Assembly (NCBI GenBank): GCA_963966185.1
Contig: CAWZYM010000360.1
Location: forward strand, 114,501 to 178,500
Reading direction: 5' to 3'
DNA from: Rhabditoides inermis
Lineage: Eukaryota; Nematoda; Chromadorea; Rhabditida; Rhabditidae
DNA length: 64,000 nucleotides
This document shows positions 57,280 through 64,000 of the stretch, in pieces. Positions within the stretch are counted from its first letter, which is position 1; every line of letters starts with the position of its first letter. A program made the translations under genes and the position numbers. The notes beneath the pieces are model-generated. The model made no database searches and was not told the DNA's origin. It worked only from the letters and a program-made list of their open reading frames with translations.

Positions 57280-57700
57280 GTTGTTAGCTGTGTGTAAGTG
57301 CCCGAGCCGCGCGCGATTTCCAATCTACGTGTTTTGATGTTACAACTTCAACCCGCTCACCGAGTCAACAGCTAATTATTTCACAATGTTTTTGTAAAAG
57401 GGTAAAAACGACTCGATAGCATCAGTTAATTAATTCATAAAATGTTTTTGTGAAAGAAAAAAAAAACTACTCTCATCAAAGACATTTGTATTCACTTTCA
57501 CCTATTAATTTTTACAGCAAAATCAGTAACATAAAACCTTGTCATGTTAATGAGTGGCTGATTGCGTCTTTGCTGACCATCACATGGAATATTACGCAGT
57601 TCTCACAGTATCCCTATCTCCACTCTGCAATTCTAACCACTTTTTTTATGAATTTATGCAATCAAGGTAACTTTATTTTATGATATTCTGATATAGAAGC
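57280..57700. other. Conserved non-coding end of B4 and junction with C2
   Basis: Matches 8735-9115 up to about 57660; then C-type sequence starts. No gene. Confidence 0.55.
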
Positions 57701-58125
57701 GTTTAGTATATATTCATCCGTTTATCATACTTTCAGGTCGCTTATGACTTTTCTATATTCAATTCGAACGAGGATCATCATTTTGTGGGATTCGCTATCG
57801 ATAAAGATGTTTTAGAATGATGTTTTTCAACATGGCGGAAGGTTTGGATGATTTTCATTTGAAACGGACACAATCGAATACTTTCAGTGACATCCTATTT
57901 TTTAACCGATAAAGAACCGATTCTCACAGAAATTCAAATCCATGCGATTCGAGAACTCGCTGTTCTAGATAATTTCCATATAATTTACATTCCGAGCACA
58001 TCACTTTGAGTTTTGTGAACTAAGACTGCCACCGAATTCTGAAAAAAACGAACAAGAATGAATCAATTGTTTCTTGTTTGATACATATAATACTTTGAAA
58101 AGAGGTGGCCATATTGATGTGCTTA

Positions 58126-59011
58126 TAGTGAGTCCCCCGTTTTCGCGGTCCGCCGAAACGAAAAGTGGAATACGAGATGTGACAGTCCCGACTGATAAAT
58201 TGAGATACCAGACGCGTTTCGCTAGTTCATTTTTCACTTTCTAGACCGGTTAGCGGTGAGAACGAGATCAAATTGCATACGTAATGTAGGGAAATGAACT
58301 GTGCCACCAGCGCAGCAACTACCGTAACCGCGTCATATTTTGAAAAGTAATCTAAATGTGATTGAATTGCGATAGATTGTTCCCAATTTGAGTACCAATA
58401 GCCTCAGGCAAAAACGAGGTACGTTACGTCTTCGTAGTTTAGATTTATACTCATTGAAGTCGTGATCGATATCTGATCGATAAACGGAAAAAACTCCTCA
58501 GCAGATGAATATTTTTTTTACAGTTTTTGGATGGTAGCTTCTTAAACCCGTTTTCTGGAACTCTACGTACGAAAATTTAGAAAATCTAGTCTGGTATTCA
58601 TAATAATTAGCAAAATATGAAATTGGGTAAAATGAAAATCCATATAAACCGTTTTCTAGTGAAAAAACTCAACATGTATAATCATGGATTCTTCATCCCA
58701 TTAGAGTATTCTGATTCTGTATCAAAGTTGAGCTACCAACTCGCAGTTATCCCCCATTCTATGCACAAATTTGGAAATAACTCGTTTCGTATTAAATAAA
58801 ATTTCACAAAACTTCATGAGCGTATACTTGATAGGCATACAAACAAACCTACGTAGCAAAATTTGAAGATTTTTCATTCATGGTCAATATATTCGACAAA
58901 ACCGGCAATCGCCCCTTGGAATAGAGATCATTTCTATAATCGACCGATTGTCTGGTTTGTGTCTGCGTCAATTCTCGTAATTAGCGGACCGCGAAAACGG
59001 GGGACCGACTA
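58126..59011. mobile_element. 886-bp MITE, TAGTG...CCCCCG family, C2 only
   Basis: Left end TAGTGAGTCCCCCGTTTTCG; inverted right end TAGTCGGTCCCCCGTTTTCG. The C1 site (GCTTATATGTATCG near 26030) is unfilled. Flanks are TA/TATA, ambiguous because the target is a TA repeat. A 60-codon frame inside (58617-58799) has no domain. Confidence 0.8.
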
Positions 59012-59600
59012 TATGTATCGAATAGGGCTCACACTTGCATTGTTTCTTTTTTGCTCACAAAATAACTTTCCCGAATCCCCCTCCCCCCTCCCGCTACCTG
59101 CCCTGCGATAACGGTGAACACACCCTTTTGTAAACAAATTGTACAATTTTGTAGTTTGTTCCCATAATACATATGTTCTCTTTAGAAGGCACATTACAAT
59201 GAAAAAACAAGTGAATTAAGAATGAAAAAAAATCAAAACATAAAATGTTGTGTTGTTTGTTTACACAAATGTTTACACGGGGGATTATCCGCGGAACGCC
59301 CAAAAGAGAAAAGTTCTCAGGGGCAACGCAACGCAGCCGCGACGCACGCGATTAGCGAACATGTAAACGAGGCTTTTCGGCCAATGGTCGCAAGACTGAC
59401 GTGTAATATCCGTCTACAGGCCGCAGCGCGCGCGACAAAAGCGCGACGCCCCGAGAAAAATTGTCACAAGAAATAGGGAACTCAAAAAGCCGTGGGTTAC
59501 GCTGAGTTTGTTGTCTTCGTGATGCAAACTATTTTGTTAACAAATTTATCAATAATTCAAACACAACGAACGAATCAATGGATCTCATGATCAGTCAGCG
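59012..59600. other. Non-coding lead of C2 (3' side of the C6 gene)
   Basis: Matches 26040-26626. Contains GGGGATTATCCGCGGAACGC and a GC-rich stretch. No exons found. Confidence 0.5.
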
Positions 59601-60026
59601 TTAGAAGCCGATTCCAGAACATGCATAGCTGACGACTTTCTCTCCTTTGTAAATCCAATCACCGTTTTTGCACGAAAATGTTTCCTGCATCTGAAACAGA
59701 CAAATCGTCAACCTGTTCAAAAATGATTGACGCATGTATCGTTACATCTTTATAGACGATAGCATTTCCTTCAAACTCTCTTCCAAGTTTATCGTATTCC
59801 TCTATGTCGGTGACAATCTGCAAATTGAACACTTTAGTATAAAATTGTCTTCAATTATCCACAATTTGTGCGCAAACACGTTGTATACGTTGTGGCAAAC
59901 ATTTCCGGGAAATTTCTTCATCAATAAAAAATCGAAAATGTTCTTTACAATCATGCTGAAACCCCATATTTCTTGATACGCGGGAACAGGACAGGTTACT
60001 GTCAGAGTATGACACGTTCCGGAAAT
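59601..60026 (-). CDS. C6/DUF281-type secreted cysteine domain, 3' exons, copy C2
   Basis: Exons 59949-60026, 59746-59817 and 59601-59690, all phase 0 as in C1. Differences from C1 are substitutions (KHGG to KLGR, QGTF to QETF, YKDEK to YKGEK), and all four cysteines remain. Upstream exons are not visible beyond the 317-bp ATT array. Confidence 0.65.
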
Positions 60027-60042
60027 CTGTAAGAAACAGTTC

Positions 60043-60363
<321 letters not shown>

Positions 60364-60385
60364 ACTAACCTCCATTTGAGTACAG

Positions 60386-60767
60386 GTTCGATGTGAAATT
60401 CCGGATTCACAGATACATAGTTCATAAATGGATTTGGGATCGCAAGTACGACACTCGCCTGCAATCGATTAGTGAGAGTAACTAGACACTACAATCTGCT
60501 GACTTGTGTCAAGTTCTTTTTCATTATTATTTTTAATTATTTTTCAATATTATTTTTATTACAGTCGGATTCGCGCCTACGGCGCTCCTCCTCCTGGTTT
60601 TGTGGGGATGTTTTCGCAATCATCTGCTTACGCTGAGAAAGTGCAACTTTTTGAGCTCTACAAAAATGCGTGCACAGAATTTTGATACCTCGTCTAGAAA
60701 GCTGGTTGTGAATAACGAAATTACAACCAGCGGTGGTTGGTTTGTGTTAGGAATACCCGCGCGCTAG
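60386..60767 (+). CDS. Possible 7TM (chemoreceptor-like) fragment, copy C2
   Basis: Exons 60386-60471 and 60565-60767, joined GTGAGA...ATTACAG. Exon 1: FRIHRYIVHKWIWDRKYDTR. Exon 2: a hydrophobic span (GFAPTALLLLVLWGCF), then RNHLLTLRKCNFLSSTKMRA and QNFDTSSRKLVV. A membrane span followed by a basic Ser/Thr-rich loop recalls loop 3 of nematode serpentine receptors, but no family is assigned. Only this portion survives; the reading after SRKLVV is probably intronic or decayed. Confidence 0.35.
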
Positions 60768-60956
60768 AATCCGCAAGAAGCGATTGAGAGAAAGATGCCT
60801 TAGAACGCACTTTTGCTCCCGGCAGTCAGCGAGGTGCATTTTCCTGCTCTGCCTGCGGGTTGCACTGATTTCTCTCGTTTTGCTTGTCGCTCCGTGTGCA
60901 CTGTGGTGTGTGGAACTAAACATGCAATATTATTTCAGTCGAAGTAGTACTTACAC

Positions 60957-61364
<408 letters not shown>

Positions 61365-61856
61365 TATTACTCACCACAGTCCGTCCCTCCCTCTCTTTCA
61401 CAGTAGCAGCTTATCGCATTAGAAGAACCGCCAGCTGCATTGTTGACAAATCTCTTCAATGGCTTCGATATTGTTGACTTCACTGATAATATGAACTCGT
61501 GATTGACACAGTTATACGTGATACTTGTGGGAACATCATTTTTTGTTGGACGCAATAATTGGAATTCGTATCGCAACGAAATCAAATGTCATTTAAACAC
61601 AAAAACAATCGTCGACGGACAAAGGGGGATTTTCGTAATTGAGTGATAAAAGTGATTTGCTTGTTCGGAAACTCGTTAGACTCGCGAGGAACAAGAAATT
61701 GAAACGAAATGAAATAATGGAACGAAAATGAATGAGTGAAATGAGAGAAGGTGAATTGATGTTAGTAGTTGAAAATCGAATCGAATCATGTTCACTGCTC
61801 ATCTCTTTGTCCTTCCTCCTTCTGCCTTCTCATTCCCCGACCGTCATTTCTTCGCA

Positions 61857-62076
61857 ATGGCACGCCTCGCGTGGCGGTCAGTCCATTTCCCCCTTCCCTT
61901 CTCTCTTTCCCGGTCTATCCGTCGTTCTGTTCCCGTCTGTTATCGATTACTCAGTTCTCCATGTGATTTCTTCTGCCCCTTCCAGGCTGTTGTTGCTTCT
62001 CCTCATGTGTCCATCTCTTCTCGAAGCCGTTCCCAAAGCCACATTCATCAAGCGACTGTCGAAAAAGAGTGAGTAG
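61857..62076 (+). CDS. Tiny secreted-peptide precursor, copy C2
   Basis: Exons 61857-61876 and 61986-62076. MARLAWRLLLLLLMCPSLL, then EAVPKATFIKRLSKKSE and stop. Of the base changes against C1 in the coding part, only one alters the protein (Val to Ala in the signal), while the intron differs more. The same overlapping GTGAGT donor leaves open a longer gene. Confidence 0.5.
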
Positions 62077-62785
62077 CGTGAAGTTGTGAAGGCGTCTGAG
62101 CGTTGTGATTTCGCGCTAATTTGAACATTTGATAATCACACGATTCTGATATACACCACTGTTTTATCAAACCAATCGATATCTATCGATTACCGATCGA
62201 TATCAATCGATAATCCATCTTTTCTTTGTCCATATTGAGTGATTTTAGTGCTGCGGTGTATAACAAAGTGGCTATCGCTTTCTTTGATGTGAACCCTCGA
62301 TTCTCGAAAACAGAGCGTCCTTCGTTCACCGGCCGGCACAACCGATTCTCACAAAATGGCGATCAAACAAATGGACTTTGTCTCGCTGGGGCGAGTAGTT
62401 TTTAGTCAATTGTTTTGTCAAAATACAAACGAGCAGATGGAATTAGATAGGGCGCGCCAGCGCCCTCTCGTTTGTACTGCATGTCCCCGCGCGCTAGAAT
62501 GCTCAAAAACGACATTGCATTTACATCTCTATTCGATAGAGTTATAGAAAGTTGTATTGAGTTGGATTGAATTTGAAGCGAGTTACGGAAAGTCCGCATT
62601 CGAGTGCGGATTGTGATTGGTGTCGGTCGCTCGGGCGGGCGTCGGACAATCGCTTTCGCCCCGCCCCCTTTGTTTGTGAGTGAGAGAGAGAGGCGAATAG
62701 CGGGTGCGCGTCGGTATCCTCGCACCGAATCGCGAACGTGTATGAAAATGTAATTTTGTGAAACAAAACTTAAGAAATGACAGAT
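62077..62785. other. Intergenic, end of block C2
   Basis: ATCGAT-rich stretch (62170-62215), then GC-rich unassigned sequence with a short palindrome (AGGGCGCGCCAGCGCCCT near 62449). No gene is supported. Confidence 0.45.
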
Positions 62786-63116
62786 ATTATCTTTCAAAAG
62801 TACTTCCAATTAAAAGTAGTTGGTTGGTACTGTTGTCTCAGTTGAGCAAAAGGACTGACATGTTTTCAATGGAGACATGTGCAAACAGGCTCTCAGCATT
62901 ATTCGACGTGTTATGTTACAACAGAAGTTGTGCTTTTAGATAATAACTGCATAACTACGTAAACGCGTGCATTATAATATGGCCGCTTTGCACTGGTATG
63001 AGAGAGAGAGCCTGTTGGCACATGTCTCCATTGAAAACATGTCAGTCCTTTTGCTCAACTGAGACAACAGTACAAACCAACTACTTTTACTTGGAAGTAC
63101 TTTTGAAAGATAATAA
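62786..63116. mobile_element. Foldback element with about 110-bp inverted arms
   Basis: The left arm 62786-62894 (ATTATCTTTCAAAAGTACTT to AACAGGCTCTC) returns inverted at 63006-63116 with few mismatches. The central loop is about 110 bases. No coding capacity. Confidence 0.85.
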
Positions 63117-63164
63117 TTTCATTACTGACTAGTGACAAACTGTGTGTGGGCGTACTTCGGCAAC

Positions 63165-64000
63165 GAAAGATCTCAGATCAAAACTAATTGATTAACTGAA
63201 TCCACCATATCTCTAACATACTGCTCGTAAACTTCTGAAGTTTTACTTGAGTAATAAAGTTTGTTTATTTATTTTGAAAATTTAAAAAAAAAATTCAATT
63301 ATTCGGCACTTTTTACGGATAGTACTGTACATACATATGTACCTCGGCGCAAGATGATTTTTTTTTTGAAGGAACATGCTTTCTAGTTGACAATTTCTAT
63401 CTAAAGCCGGATTGCTCTTTTTCATGTTTACCGTTCATAAAAGACTCCATTTTTTTCTCAATAGCATTCGTGTCAACAACTTGCATAGTGTTGGTAATAA
63501 ACGACAATATGTCGATAGTTTTTCTTTTTTTTTGTTTAGCCGGTTGAATCCGGGGTCCTTCTAGTCGAGAACAAGATAGGGTTCTTGGATTACGACTACG
63601 TCGGCAAAGGTAGTTGGGTTGAATTGCGTCGGACGTCTCGAGTTCCGTTCTTGAGTCCGTAGATGGTGCTGTGACGCCTTCTGTCTGCCATGAGAGTGGA
63701 TTGCCACACCACAGGGGCTTGGTGAATTTCGCAAGAATGGTTGACTCCGAGGGGGATCGAACCAGCGACCGTGAGATTGAGAGACGAACGCTCTATCCAC
63801 TGAGCCGCGCCCCCTGCAATTTTCTTCCCAATTTTTTCCCAAGTCACTGAGATCTCCGCTCTTGGAGACGAGTGTAGTCATGAAGTTCCCGCCAATTCTT
63901 CAGTTCAAATAATCGCGCACCATTCGTGCGCAGACCCGATTTTGCACCGGTCGCGCGCAAGCAGCGCAATTTGGAGTTTACGAAAGCAATTTTTGATCGA
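63165..64000 (+). repeat. Block P, copy 3 (start only)
   Basis: Matches 9169-9660 and then 31590-31720, interrupted by a SINE. The prominin-like exons would be expected just past the end of the window. Confidence 0.75.
63527..63819 (-). mobile_element. tRNA-derived SINE
   Basis: On the minus strand it starts with a tRNA-like head (GGGGGCGCGGCTCAGTGGAT with A box, GCTGGTTCGATCCC with B box), then a body of about 200 bases, and ends in an A-rich tail (GGCTAAACAAAAAAAAAG). Flanked by TTTTCTT at 63520-63526 and 63820-63826. The paralogous loci at 9538 and 31578 (GTTTTTCTTC) are empty. Mobilisation by the resident RTE-type LINE is plausible but not shown. Confidence 0.85.

Larger units (their letters stand above)
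52320..57665 (+). repeat. Segmental duplication block B, copy 4
   Basis: Follows A3 directly and runs into block C2, giving the only A-B-C-P order in the window without a large gap. It contains an internal tandem duplication and a hAT- or Mutator-like insertion. Confidence 0.93.

Noticed and set aside
63740..63819. A functional tRNA gene on the minus strand
   Set aside because: It has A and B boxes, but the anticodon and acceptor stems do not pair properly, it carries a long body and A-tail, and it is flanked by a target duplication; a SINE fits.

Overview
The window looks like repeat-rich nuclear DNA of a Caenorhabditis-like nematode. The evidence is that introns are mostly 45-60 nt with T-rich acceptors ending TTTCAG, and that the protein families are typical of such worms: BTB-BACK-kelch, C6/DUF281-type cysteine domains, divergent nematode PTP and tyrosine-kinase domains, and a prominin-like protein. 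The inserted elements also fit: MITEs, an RTE-type LINE and a tRNA-derived SINE. No prokaryotic signature is present. All gene models were spliced by eye.

The window is built from four module types that recur, mostly in the order A-B-C-P. A is a 16-exon kelch-like gene (383-4689, 37988-42301, 48180-52319). B carries a short Cys-knuckle plus GIY-YIG protein and two small unrecognised proteins (4690-9115, 19077-23500, 42302-45760, 52320-57665, and a wreck at 12181-13575). C carries a minus-strand C6-type gene, a 7TM-like relic and a tiny secreted-peptide gene, separated by large ATT and GAGAGT arrays (25615-29480, 57701-62205). P carries a prominin-like gene followed by a PTP domain (truncated at 9169-11967, near complete at 31480-35840, only its beginning at 63165-64000). 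This is best read as a roughly 15 kb unit that was duplicated, then eroded and re-joined. A fifth element, D (14750-17475, and inverted at 36164-37885), holds 499-bp tandem repeats and an array of 14-bp palindromes.

Best gene models: kelch copies A2 and A3 look intact, while A1 has lost a splice donor and reads into a stop. The prominin-like gene has all five predicted membrane spans. Its last coding exon can be spliced in phase to a PTP domain that itself has a stop and ends before the catalytic signature. The small B genes keep their frames between copies through three-base indels, so they are probably real proteins of unknown role.

Mobile elements: one 771-bp MITE sits at the same intron position in all three kelch copies. 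A 5'-truncated RTE has a 12-bp target duplication and a SINE a 7-bp one. A hAT- or Mutator-like element has a 9-bp duplication. There are also TTAA- and TA-flanked MITEs and several foldback elements. Paralogous empty sites inside the window support many of these insertions. Modules A and B also share a homologous leader of about 240 bp upstream of their first coding exons.
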